Assembly: GCA_004297315.1 (NCBI GenBank) | Contig: SCTU01000026.1 | Span: 1 to 9,333, forward strand | Direction: 5' to 3' | Source of the DNA: Dehalococcoidia bacterium | Lineage (GTDB): Bacteria; Chloroflexota; Dehalococcoidia; UBA2979 | DNA length: 9,333 nt | Shown here: positions 1-6,688 of the stretch, piece by piece | Layout: the number at the start of each line of letters is the position of its first letter | How positions within the stretch are numbered: position 1 is the stretch's first letter | The notes under the pieces: model-generated | The model's input: only the letters and a program-made list of their open reading frames with translations | What the model was told of the DNA's origin: nothing | Database searches by the model: none | Position numbers and translations under genes: made by a program

Positions 1-48
1 CGTTGTCCTCTCAGGTACGCGGTGCCCGGCGCATGCCGCCAGGCGCCT

Positions 49-465
49 CTAGGCCTTCGTGTTGTCCCAGGAGGCAATCTTCCGAGGCCGGACTCGGACA
101 TAGGCCATCCCCGTCCGAGTCGTCGTTGGAAGTTGATCTTCGGGCGTCCCGCGACGCCGTGCGCCTTCGCGGACGAGTTCGAGGACGGCGGCTGGATCCT
201 CGACTAGCGTGGCGTCGCCGCGGATCACGACGCCCTTCAGTTCCTTCATCGTGCGGCCGGACTCGACCGTCACCGCGACCTTCGGGTTACGGCCGATGTT
301 GACCTTTCGTTGGCCACGCACCGGCAGCACGACTTCGTCTCCCGAGCGGAAGAACCCCAGGGGCACAGCGTGGGGGTAGCCGTCCTTGCCAATCGTCGAG
401 AGGACGGCGTAACCGCCGTGACTGTCGAGGTACACGTCAACTTCTTCGCGGGTCATCTCTGCCAT
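49..465 (-). CDS. PPOX-class (pyridoxamine-phosphate-oxidase-like) FMN/F420-binding split-barrel protein
   Basis: This 138-residue protein has the length and pattern of single-domain split-barrel flavin or F420 reductases. Visible marks are the N-terminal helix followed by YAVLSTIGKDGYPHAVPLGF (residues 19-38, the 'L.T...dG.P...p..f' strand pair), then VRGQRKVNIGRNPKVAVTVE (49-68), a basic Arg/Lys-x-x-N-x-x-x-NP segment that in this family lies near the cofactor phosphate. A VVIRGDATLVEDP strand and a C-terminal VRPRKIASWDNTK strand close the barrel. Members reduce small molecules with FMNH2 or F420H2, or bind heme or flavin; the substrate cannot be told here. The ATG at 465 has a GGAG 6 nt upstream and a stronger AGGAGG 12 nt upstream; an in-frame ATG three codons later is a possible alternative. 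It is divergent from the MFS gene. The family is fairly certain; the cofactor (FMN or F420) is open. Confidence 0.85.
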   Translation of the reverse strand: MAEMTREEVDVYLDSHGGYAVLSTIGKDGYPHAVPLGFFRSGDEVVLPVRGQRKVNIGRNPKVAVTVESGRTMKELKGVVIRGDATLVEDPAAVLELVREGARRRGTPEDQLPTTTRTGMAYVRVRPRKIASWDNTKA

Positions 466-649
466 TGCGCGCTCCGTCCTCCTACCGCGCCGACCCCTCG
501 GTCGGCCGCGCGATTATGCCACCTGCGTGAAATGGATTGCCCGCGGACGCGGGGCCTGAGCGATGGGATCGCAATCGGCAGGTCGCATACGCTGTCTGGG
601 CTGCGCACGCCGCCGCGCAAGCCACCTGCATGTCTCTCGAGGAGCCGCT
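466..649. promoter_or_regulatory. Divergent intergenic region between split-barrel gene and MFS gene
   Basis: This 184-nt gap must hold the promoters of two divergent genes. No good -35/-10 pair is visible. On the minus strand CATAAT (513-518 read in reverse) resembles a -10 box but has no matching -35. Two inverted repeats are present: GCCGAC and GTCGGC (489-494 and 501-506, 6-nt loop), which would lie in the leader of the minus-strand gene just above its ribosome binding site, and GCGAT-GGG-ATCGC (560-572), a perfect 5+3+5 palindrome that could be an operator. No small gene is supported here. Confidence 0.35.
639..644 (+). promoter_or_regulatory. Ribosome binding site fixing the GTG start of the MFS gene
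   Basis: GAGGAG lies 5 nt before the GTG at 650. The reading frame stays open upstream to an ATG at 563, but that extension encodes a Cys/Arg/His-rich stretch unlike any MFS N-terminus. The GTG puts the first membrane helix right at the N-terminus, as expected. Confidence 0.65.
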
Positions 650-1924
650 GTGCTTTCGCGCGCGTTCATCGTCCTCTTCCTCTCGATGTTTGTCGCGATG
701 GCGGGCATATCGATGGTGTCTCCGCTGCTGCCCGTCTACGTGCAGGACGACCTCGGCGGGCCGGCCGTCGGGGTCGCGCTCTCGTTTTCCGGGCTGGCGC
801 TCGCGCAACTGATCGCGGCGCCGTTCGTGGGCCGCCTCGGCGACACGTTCGGGTCGAAGCAGTTCATCGTGCTGGGTTTCGCAATCTACGCGGCGGGTGC
901 GGTGGGGTACATCTTCGCTCCGAACTGGCAGACGGTCGTGTTCTTCCGCATCCTCTCCGGGGTCGGCGCGGCGGGCGTCTTCCCGATGACGATGGCCTAC
1001 GTGGGACGGATCTCCCCGGTGGGCGCCGAGGGGCGCTACATGGGCTGGTTTTCGGTCGCGCAGATCGCGGGCTTTGGGACGGGACCTTTGTTCGGGGGAG
1101 CGCTGCGCGACCTCTTCGGCACCGTGTTTGCGTTCGGCGCGATGGCCGTGATGCTCGGCGGCACTGCCTTCGTGACGCTGCTGCTGCTGCCGCGCGACCG
1201 GCCTGGCGTGGGGGTGCAGGGAGCGCCGTCGGCCGCCGTCGAGACGGCGGTGCCGTTCCGCGTGCTGCTGAGGCGTCCCGCGGTGCAGGCGAGCACGCTC
1301 TTTGTCCTGCTCACCTCGCTCGGTTTCGGGACGGCGTCATCCTGGCTCGCGGTCTATGTGATCAGCGAGGAGGGGCTAGGGACGGACAGCGCGCTGTTCG
1401 TCGGGATCCTCCTCTCCAGCCGCTCGTTCATGACCGCCCTCTTTCAGCCGTACACCGGCGGGCTGGCGGACCGCATGGACCGAGTGCTGCTCGTAGTGGT
1501 CGGACTCGGGATCGCGGGCGTGGCGCAGTTCGTCGTCCCGTTGGTGCCGCACAACCTCGTCCGGACGCAGTTCTTCGGCGACGCGCTCGTGATGGCGCCG
1601 TGGGTGCTGGTGGCGCTGCTGGTCGCGGGCCTTGCGGAGTCGATCGCGTTCCCCTCCCAGCAGGCGATCTTCGTCCAGATCGGGCGCAAGGTCGGGATGG
1701 CCTCGATCATGGGCGTCAACTCGATGGGGTCGTCGGCGGGGTTCCTGTCCGGGTCGCTCCTGGGCGCTGTGGTTAAGACGCAGTTCGGGATCGCGTCGGT
1801 CTTCTACTTCGCGGGCCTCTCTGCGGTGGTTGGCCTTGTCGTCTTCGTGCTGCTCATGCGGCGGGCGAGCGAGGATCTTGCGGTGGACCTCGCCCAGCCC
1901 GCCCAGACGCTCACGGTCGGCTAG
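650..1924 (+). CDS. Major facilitator superfamily transporter (DHA1-like drug/metabolite efflux type)
   Basis: This is an integral membrane protein of 424 residues, the usual MFS length, with about 12 hydrophobic segments split by a central polar loop (about residues 181-208). Motif A of the superfamily is present in the TM2-TM3 loop as GRLGDTFGSK (61-70), with a degenerate copy GGLADRMDR (270-278) in the second half. Motif C, the antiporter signature G-x8-G-x3-GP-x2-GG, is matched exactly at G132, G141, G145-P146 and G149-G150, which points to proton-coupled export, not uptake. The substrate is unknown; multidrug or metabolite efflux is the family default. Translation starts at GTG 650 with a GAGGAG site. 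The gene stands alone on its strand, with a 144-nt gap before the next gene. It is divergent from the split-barrel gene, so joint regulation is possible but not shown. Confidence 0.9.
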   Translation: MLSRAFIVLFLSMFVAMAGISMVSPLLPVYVQDDLGGPAVGVALSFSGLALAQLIAAPFVGRLGDTFGSKQFIVLGFAIYAAGAVGYIFAPNWQTVVFFRILSGVGAAGVFPMTMAYVGRISPVGAEGRYMGWFSVAQIAGFGTGPLFGGALRDLFGTVFAFGAMAVMLGGTAFVTLLLLPRDRPGVGVQGAPSAAVETAVPFRVLLRRPAVQASTLFVLLTSLGFGTASSWLAVYVISEEGLGTDSALFVGILLSSRSFMTALFQPYTGGLADRMDRVLLVVVGLGIAGVAQFVVPLVPHNLVRTQFFGDALVMAPWVLVALLVAGLAESIAFPSQQAIFVQIGRKVGMASIMGVNSMGSSAGFLSGSLLGAVVKTQFGIASVFYFAGLSAVVGLVVFVLLMRRASEDLAVDLAQPAQTLTVG

Positions 1925-1980
1925 AATTCAAATAACTGGGCAAATCCCGCGGCCCTCTGTGAGCCAGCCCTGTAATGTGA

Positions 1981-2020
1981 CGGTGCACACAACCACAAGG
2001 CGGTTGGGTTCTGTGCGCTG
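1981..2020 (+). promoter_or_regulatory. Imperfect long inverted repeat / leader stem-loop upstream of the NlpC/P60 gene
   Basis: The arm CGGTGCACACAACC (1981-1994) pairs with GGTTCTGTGCGCTG (2007-2020) in 13 of 14 positions: 11 Watson-Crick pairs, 2 G-U pairs and one C-C mismatch, around a 12-nt loop. It lies 56 nt after the MFS stop and 48 nt before the NlpC/P60 ATG. No T-tract follows, so it does not look like an intrinsic terminator. A second small hairpin, AGCC/GGCT (2049-2052 and 2058-2061), covers part of the G-rich ribosome binding site (GGGGG, 2055-2059). A leader RNA element or a protein-binding operator are both possible. A TGTAAT at 1971-1976 could be a -10 box placing the transcript start at the foot of the stem, but it has no -35. 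Confidence 0.4.
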
Positions 2021-2068
2021 CGAAGGCGCCCGTGGCGGCGGGTACTCGAGCCTCGGGGGCTGCTGTCC

Positions 2069-3247
2069 ATGGGCCTGTATGCGATCGTCGGCATCCTAGT
2101 TGTCGGGATGCTGACCGCCTCCGCCGACTTCCGCACACCCGTCCTCGCGGCCGGGGCACCGACCACGGTCGCCGCCGTCGCGGCGGAGCCGCCCACCGAG
2201 AGATACATCGACGAGACGCTCGCCGACGCAAGCGATCCAGAGGCGCTCCCGCCGGCCCTCCCCGCTCCCGACCCCTTCGAGGGAGACGCCGAGGCACTGG
2301 CCGCCTGGCTCGCCGAGAGTGCGGCCGTCGCGCCGGAGCCAGCCGGCGTCGCCGCGCCTCCAGTCCTGCCGGTGGCGGAACCGCCTCCGAGACAGTGGGT
2401 CGCTGGACCGCCACCGTTGGCGTCGAATGATGCCCTGGGGATTGCCCAGTCGCTCCTGGGCGTCCCGTACGTCTGGGGCGGCAACAGCGAGCGCGGCATG
2501 GACTGCTCCGCCTACGTCAGCCGCGCATGGGGCCTATCGCGCCAGACCACGGACACGCTCGGCCGCTATGCCCAGGCGATCACGAAGGACGAACTGCGCC
2601 CCGGCGACATCATGAACCTCACCACAGCGCAGGACCCGCGCGGCTACGGCCACGTCCGCCTGTTTGCGGCGTGGGCGGACGAGGCACAGACGCGCATGTG
2701 GGTGTACGAGGAGACGCCCCGGCAGTCCGTCTATCACGCGATCGCCTACGACGCCCGCTACACGCCGATGCGCCGGACGAACCTCGTGCTGGACGGGAGC
2801 GGCGCCCCGCTCATCCCTGCGCCCAGCGCGACGCCCGCCCGCCGCTCGACGCCTGCCAGCACGGACGCAAACCGTGTTGCCGGAGCGAGCGCCACGCCGA
2901 CAGCGACGAGGACGGCAACCGCCACGCGTACCGCCAGCCCGACCCCCACCTGGACGCCGTCGCCGGTGGCGACCTCGACAGCGTGGCCCGTCGTGACTCG
3001 GACGCCCTCGCCGACGCGCACGCCATCCCCCACACCGACACCGACGTCGACCCGCACGCCGACGCCGACGGCTACTCCAACACGCACGCCGACACCGACC
3101 GCCACGCCCGTCCCAACGCAGACTGCGACGCCCACCCTGACGCCAACTGCAACTCCGGCGCCGACGTCCACAGCGACACCGGCACTGTCATCGACCGCCA
3201 CGTCGACGCCGGCGGCCACACGGCCGGGACGGGGCCGCGGCCGTTAG
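2069..3247 (+). CDS. Exported NlpC/P60-family cell-wall peptidase with Thr/Pro-rich C-terminal tail
   Basis: The 392-residue product has four parts. A hydrophobic N-terminus (about residues 3-18) ends in small residues near VLAAGA (25-30), consistent with a signal peptide or anchor, though it lacks the usual basic residues. An Ala/Pro-rich linker follows (about 31-118). The NlpC/P60 domain (about 119-240) begins with ALGIAQSLLGVPYVWGG and holds the nucleophile C146 in MDCSAYV and the catalytic H195 in GYGHVRLF; the third catalytic residue is not clear. The rest (about 250-385) is a TP/TPT/TAT repeat tail ending in a basic RPGRGRGR. The family cleaves peptide bonds in peptidoglycan stems, so the enzyme should act outside the membrane. 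The ATG at 2069 is the first usable start after an in-frame stop at 1973 and has a G-rich site before it. The gene converges on the cupin gene with 9 nt between stops. Wall remodelling is inferred; the family and catalytic residues are seen. Confidence 0.88.
   Translation: MGLYAIVGILVVGMLTASADFRTPVLAAGAPTTVAAVAAEPPTERYIDETLADASDPEALPPALPAPDPFEGDAEALAAWLAESAAVAPEPAGVAAPPVLPVAEPPPRQWVAGPPPLASNDALGIAQSLLGVPYVWGGNSERGMDCSAYVSRAWGLSRQTTDTLGRYAQAITKDELRPGDIMNLTTAQDPRGYGHVRLFAAWADEAQTRMWVYEETPRQSVYHAIAYDARYTPMRRTNLVLDGSGAPLIPAPSATPARRSTPASTDANRVAGASATPTATRTATATRTASPTPTWTPSPVATSTAWPVVTRTPSPTRTPSPTPTPTSTRTPTPTATPTRTPTPTATPVPTQTATPTLTPTATPAPTSTATPALSSTATSTPAATRPGRGRGR
2888..3220 (+). repeat. Thr/Pro low-complexity coding repeat (C-terminal tail of NlpC/P60 protein)
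   Basis: About 110 codons are mostly ACN (Thr) and CCN (Pro) with Ala, Arg and Ser, giving a degenerate 'acgccgacg'-like DNA repeat. The clearest tandem unit is the decapeptide TRTPTPTATP at 3050-3079 and 3080-3109. The two copies differ at 6 of 30 bases, every one in a third codon position and silent. The tail is probably disordered and extended, as in wall-spanning linkers common in Chloroflexota. It also creates long spurious open frames on both strands. Confidence 0.85.
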
Positions 3248-3256
3248 GCCACGTTG

Positions 3257-3595
3257 TTAGGACAAGGGCACGACCGCACAGACACCTGCTTGAAGCACAT
3301 GAGAGGTGTGTCCGTGGCCGGTGGTGTCCTCGGCGAGGAGCGCGTCGCCGGGCTCCATGATCACGGAACTGCCGTCGCCGAAACCGATCTGGACGCGTGC
3401 CGTGAGGTAGAGCATGTACTGCCGCCGCGGGGCCGGGTGAAAGTCGATGGTGCCCACCTCCCGCTTCATGAACGAGATGTCTGCCGCCCCCTCGGCCTTC
3501 GTGCGCCTGCCGTTGAGCTCGGTGAACTCCGGCGCCGTGACGCCGAGGACGTGCGACTCCCCGTCGGCGCCGGTCCCGATGTGTACGATCTTCAT
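3257..3595 (-). CDS. Small cupin-fold protein
   Basis: The 112-residue single-domain protein has a cupin-like pattern: IDFHPAPRRQYMLYLTARVQI (50-70) corresponds to the first beta-barrel motif and EPGDALLAEDTTGHGHTSHV (81-100) to the second, with the typical PGD turn. The usual H-x-H pair of motif 1 is replaced by a single H53 followed by PAPRRQY, as in a known subgroup of small cupins. H94, H96 and possibly H99 in the second motif could bind a metal. The function is unknown; such proteins include isomerases, sugar- or acid-binding sensors and dioxygenase-like enzymes. The start at 3595 is chosen because AGGAGG sits 6 nt upstream (3602-3607 on the plus strand) and the sequence above it is not cupin-like. 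It is divergent from the aldo/keto reductase. Confidence 0.8.
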   Translation of the reverse strand: MKIVHIGTGADGESHVLGVTAPEFTELNGRRTKAEGAADISFMKREVGTIDFHPAPRRQYMLYLTARVQIGFGDGSSVIMEPGDALLAEDTTGHGHTSHVLQAGVCAVVPLS

Positions 3596-3601
3596 CCGTC
3601 C

Positions 3602-3607
3602 CCTCCT
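3602..3607 (-). promoter_or_regulatory. Ribosome binding site of the cupin gene
   Basis: A perfect AGGAGG on the minus strand, 6 nt from the ATG at 3595, decides this start over the longer open frame that reaches up to 3745. Confidence 0.7.
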
Positions 3608-3616
3608 CTGTCCGCG

Positions 3617-3647
3617 GGCACTGTAGTGCCGCCGCCGGAGGGCGGCG
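3617..3647. promoter_or_regulatory. Palindrome plus adjoining hairpin in the cupin/aldo-keto reductase gap
   Basis: GGCACT-GT-AGTGCC (3617-3630) is a perfect inverted repeat with 6-bp arms. Sharing its last base, CGCCGCC-GGAG-GGCGGCG (3630-3647) forms a 7-bp GC stem with a 4-nt loop. Both lie in the 99-nt divergent gap. The palindrome is centred 28 nt upstream of the cupin ATG, where an operator overlapping the cupin promoter would be expected. The hairpin is then closer to the reductase side. No convincing -35/-10 pair is visible. Confidence 0.4.
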
Positions 3648-3694
3648 CGAGTGCGATACCCTTCCGCCGCAACGATGCGAGACGAGGTGCACGC

Positions 3695-4621
3695 ATGCCC
3701 CACACCGACCTGCCGACCCACGAACTGGGAAGCACCGGCCTCCACGTCACGAGGCTCGGCTACGGGGCGATGTCGCTAGACGCGCGCTTCGGGCGCACGG
3801 TCTCGCAGGCCGAAGCGGACGACGTGTTGAACCTCGCGCTGGACTCCGGCATCAACTTCGTCGACACCTCACCGGACTACGGCCCGAGCGAGGAGATGGT
3901 CGGCCGCGCGCTGGCCTACCGGAGAGGCCAGTACATCCTGGCGAGCAAGTGCGGATGCCCGGTCGACGTCGAACCCGATCAGCAGGGCCATGTGTTCACA
4001 CCGCGCAACATCACGGCGGCCGTCGAGCAGAGCCTGCGTCGGCTGCGCACCGACTACCTCGACGTCGTGCAGTTCCACGGCAGTCCATCCCGTGCCGCGC
4101 TCGAAGAGCACGGCGCGATCGAGGCTCTCCAGGAGTTGCGGCGCTCCGGGAAGGTCCGTCACATCGGCATCTCCGGTACGCTCCCGAACCTCCCCGAGCA
4201 GATCGACATCGGCGTCTTCGAGGTCTTCCAGATCCCGTACTCGGCGCTGCAGCGCGAGCATGAGGCCCTGATCACGCGTGCGCGCCAGTCCGGGGCGGCC
4301 ACTGTGATCCGCGGCGGCGTCGCGCGCGGCGCGCCATCCGAGGAGAAGGCGTGGGACATCCGGCGCCTGCCCGAGGTGCCCGAGGGACGGCTTCGAACGC
4401 TCTGGGAGGCGGCAGCGCTGGACGACCTGCTGGATGGGGCGAGCCGGATGGAGTTCATGCTGCGGTTCACGCTGTCGCATCCCGACCTGGACACAACGAT
4501 CGTGGGCACGGCGAGCCCCGCGCACCTGCGCGAGAACCTCGATGCCGCCCGCAAGGGCGCCCTGCCGCCGGACGTGCTGGCGGAGGCGAAGCGCCGACTC
4601 GACGCCGTCGCCGCGGGATAG
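3695..4621 (+). CDS. Aldo/keto reductase
   Basis: The 308-residue protein matches the (beta/alpha)8 aldo/keto reductase family in length and motifs. The N-terminal LGSTGLHVTRLGYGAMSL is typical. The catalytic tetrad is complete: D57 and Y62 in FVDTSPDYG, K85 in ILASKCG and H128 in VVQFHGSP. The C-terminal IVGTASPAHLRENLDAA (269-285) corresponds to the segment that clamps the NADP(H) pyrophosphate. The enzyme would reduce an aldehyde or ketone, or oxidise an alcohol, with NAD(P)H in the cytosol; the substrate is unknown. The ATG at 3695 follows GAGGT by 6 nt and begins where family homology begins; the frame is open to 3254 but the upstream part overlaps the cupin gene on the other strand. It converges on the molybdopterin subunit gene with 15 nt between stops. 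Confidence 0.92.
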   Translation: MPHTDLPTHELGSTGLHVTRLGYGAMSLDARFGRTVSQAEADDVLNLALDSGINFVDTSPDYGPSEEMVGRALAYRRGQYILASKCGCPVDVEPDQQGHVFTPRNITAAVEQSLRRLRTDYLDVVQFHGSPSRAALEEHGAIEALQELRRSGKVRHIGISGTLPNLPEQIDIGVFEVFQIPYSALQREHEALITRARQSGAATVIRGGVARGAPSEEKAWDIRRLPEVPEGRLRTLWEAAALDDLLDGASRMEFMLRFTLSHPDLDTTIVGTASPAHLRENLDAARKGALPPDVLAEAKRRLDAVAAG

Positions 4622-4637
4622 GCCTCGCGGGCGGGGC
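4622..4637. terminator. Possible bidirectional terminator hairpin between convergent genes
   Basis: GCCTCGC and GCGGGGC can pair along 6-7 positions, including one G-T wobble, in the 15-nt gap between two converging stop codons. The loop is only 2-4 nt and there is no T-tract on either side, so this is weak. Confidence 0.25.
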
Positions 4638-6688
4638 TACAGGTGGCGCTGGATCGGCAACTCACGATGGCGCTGGCCGGTCACAGCGAAGACCGCGCCC
4701 GACACCGCCGCCGCGATCGGGACGATGCCCGGCTCGCCCGCGCCGGTCGAAGGCGTCGTGTCGTCGCCCACCAGCCGCACGTCGATGCGGGGCGCGTCCA
4801 CGATGCGTGGGACGCGATAGCGCGCGAACGTCGCGTTGAGCAGGCGGCCGTCCTGGAAATCGCTCGCCTCGAAGAGCGCGCCGCCAAGGCCCATGACGAT
4901 CGAGCCCTCCATCTGGTTCGCGGCGCCCTCAGGGTTCACGACAAGCCCGCAGTCGAGGGCGGCCGCGACGCGGTGGACGCGCACCTCCTTCTCCTGCACG
5001 GAGACCTCCGCGGCTGTCGCGACGTAGGAGCCGACGTCGATGCCGAGCGCTATGCCGGCGCCGTGGCCGTTGGCGAGGCGCGGGCCCGCCCAGCCGAAGG
5101 CGTCCGCTGTCGCCTCAAGCACCCGGCGGAAGCGCGGCTCGGTCAGGTTGTGCAGGCGCACCTCGACCGGGTCGAGGCCGGCCGCGGCGGCGAGTTCGTC
5201 CATGTGCACCTCGCGCGCGAAGTGGTTCACGGCCGCGCCCAGGGAGCGATACGAACCTGACGGCAGCGGGCTGTCCGAGCGGTAGACGGTGGACTTCACG
5301 TGCGGCGCGTCGTACGGCGTCTCGGAGCCTCGCCGGCCGATCATCACCCGCTCGCCCGCGTGGTAGGCGACGCTCTCCCACGCGAGCAGGCGGCCGTCCG
5401 AGGTGCTACCGCTCTTGATCTGGATCAGCGCGGCGGGCCGGAAGTTTGACCACATCATCTCTTCAGAACGCGTGAAGGCGACACGCACCGGCCGCCCCAC
5501 GATCTTCGCGAGCCGCGCAGCGTCGTGCGCCACGGCGTACGGCGACTTCGCGCCGAAGCCGCCCCCGATCTCCGGTGCAATCACCCGCACCAGCGACTCC
5601 TCGGTCCCGAAGATCGAGGCGAGTTCCTGGCGCAGGCCGAACGGGCGCTGCGTCCCGGCCCACACGGTGAGGTGGTCGCCCTCCCACTGCGCGACGGCCG
5701 CTCGCGGTTCCATCGGCACCGGCGCGATATATGGGATGAAGTAGGTCGCCTCCAGCACCAGCGAGGCGTTGCGGAAGCCCTCGGCCAGGTCGCCGCGCTC
5801 CTGCATCACGTGCGGCTCGCTCCCGCTCTGCACGAGCACCGACGGCAGGTCGAACCGCGAAGGCTGCCCTGCCGGGATGCCCCATTCCACCTGCGCGACG
5901 CGGGCCCCAAGCGCCGCGGCTTCGTCGTCCTCCGCGAGGACGGCAATCAGGTCGCCCTCGTGGACCACGCGCACCACGCCGGGGAGGCGTTCGGCGGCCG
6001 AAAGGTCGACGCGTGTGGGGCGGCCGCCGTAGGCGGGCGGACGGACGATCGCGGCGAAGAGCACACCCTCAGGCAACACGTCCTGCGAGTACTTCGAACG
6101 GCCGGTCACGCGGTCGATGCCGTCGATGCGCTGAAGGTGCGTGCGGCCCATCACCGTGAACTCCGAGGCCGGCGTGACCGGCGGGTCCGCAGCGATCTCC
6201 CGCTCGATCTCCTGCCCCTGCAGCAGCTCGGCGTAGGTAAGGCCTCGCGAGCCGTCCGTCTTGGACGCGACACGCCCGGCCGAGGCCTCGAGTTCGCCGA
6301 CGGGCAAGTCGAGGCGGTCCGCAGCGAGGTTGAGCAGCGTCTCGCGCGCCGTCGCGGCGGCCTTGCGGAGCTGCCAGCCCACGCGCGCCGTCGACTGGCT
6401 GCCGAAGGTGCCCATGTCCCAGGGGACGCGGTCGGTGTCGCCCAGCACGACCTGCACAGCCTCGAGGGGAACGCGTAGCTCGTCGGCAACCTCGATCGCG
6501 AGACCGGTGCGGATGTTCTGGCCGTACTCGACCTTCCCGGCGTACGCCGTGATCGCGCCGTCGGCGTCGAGCGCGATCCAGGTGGCCCGCTCGGTCTGAG
6601 GCTGGGTATTGCCGTAGGTCTGCGCGCCGTAGCCGGTGCGCAGCGCCGGGAAACCGACCTGCACGTCGCCGACGATCCGGAGGCTCAT
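4637..6688 (-). CDS. Xanthine-dehydrogenase-family molybdopterin-binding large subunit, IorB/NicB-like with permuted domain order
   Basis: The 683-residue catalytic subunit of a molybdenum hydroxylase binds the molybdopterin cofactor. Residues about 33-160 hold KVEYGQNIRTGLAIEVADEL and LGDTDRVP.D.GTFGSQST, a segment that in ordinary xanthine dehydrogenases lies near the middle of the C-terminal Mo-binding domain. The a/b hammerhead domain follows (about 190-270, from DGIDRVTGRSKYSQDV), then the first Mo-binding region with GTQRPFGLRQ (345-354), the glycine loop GGGFGAK (375-381) and YRSLGA (480-485). The last part has DCGLVVNPEGAANQMEGS and the active-site Glu in GAGEPG (E652). The order is typical of isoquinoline 1-oxidoreductase and nicotinate dehydrogenase B subunits. 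No Tat or other signal peptide is seen, so it should be cytosolic. The ATG overlaps the [2Fe-2S] gene stop as ATGA, with GAGGTGA just upstream. The substrate is not identifiable. Confidence 0.92.
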   Translation of the reverse strand: MSLRIVGDVQVGFPALRTGYGAQTYGNTQPQTERATWIALDADGAITAYAGKVEYGQNIRTGLAIEVADELRVPLEAVQVVLGDTDRVPWDMGTFGSQSTARVGWQLRKAAATARETLLNLAADRLDLPVGELEASAGRVASKTDGSRGLTYAELLQGQEIEREIAADPPVTPASEFTVMGRTHLQRIDGIDRVTGRSKYSQDVLPEGVLFAAIVRPPAYGGRPTRVDLSAAERLPGVVRVVHEGDLIAVLAEDDEAAALGARVAQVEWGIPAGQPSRFDLPSVLVQSGSEPHVMQERGDLAEGFRNASLVLEATYFIPYIAPVPMEPRAAVAQWEGDHLTVWAGTQRPFGLRQELASIFGTEESLVRVIAPEIGGGFGAKSPYAVAHDAARLAKIVGRPVRVAFTRSEEMMWSNFRPAALIQIKSGSTSDGRLLAWESVAYHAGERVMIGRRGSETPYDAPHVKSTVYRSDSPLPSGSYRSLGAAVNHFAREVHMDELAAAAGLDPVEVRLHNLTEPRFRRVLEATADAFGWAGPRLANGHGAGIALGIDVGSYVATAAEVSVQEKEVRVHRVAAALDCGLVVNPEGAANQMEGSIVMGLGGALFEASDFQDGRLLNATFARYRVPRIVDAPRIDVRLVGDDTTPSTGAGEPGIVPIAAAVSGAVFAVTGQRHRELPIQRHL

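Noticed and set aside
1..48. Terminator for the split-barrel gene (AGGCGCCT palindrome and GGCGC/GCGCC arms)
   Set aside because: The stems are short, the loop is 10 nt and there is no T-tract in the minus direction, so it is no better than chance in GC-rich sequence.
310..1776. 488-codon open frame overlapping the MFS gene in another frame
   Set aside because: The product is Arg/Gly/Ala-rich with no family pattern and no membrane segments. The overlapping MFS frame has exact motifs A and C. The long frame is a by-product of high GC.
1925..2068. c-di-AMP (ydaO-type) riboswitch, often upstream of NlpC/P60 genes
   Set aside because: I could not find the conserved core segments of that riboswitch. 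There is only a long stem-loop of different make-up, so it is reported as an unidentified structure.
2758..3219. Minus-strand frame encoding an elastin-like Val/Gly repeat
   Set aside because: It is the antisense reading of the Thr/Pro repeat (ACN and CCN codons give Val and Gly on the other strand). It has no signal or independent start evidence.
2888..3220. Repeat region considered as a CRISPR array or minisatellite
   Set aside because: There are no constant-length spacers or identical repeats. The periodicity follows codons of a Thr/Pro tail in a continuous reading frame.
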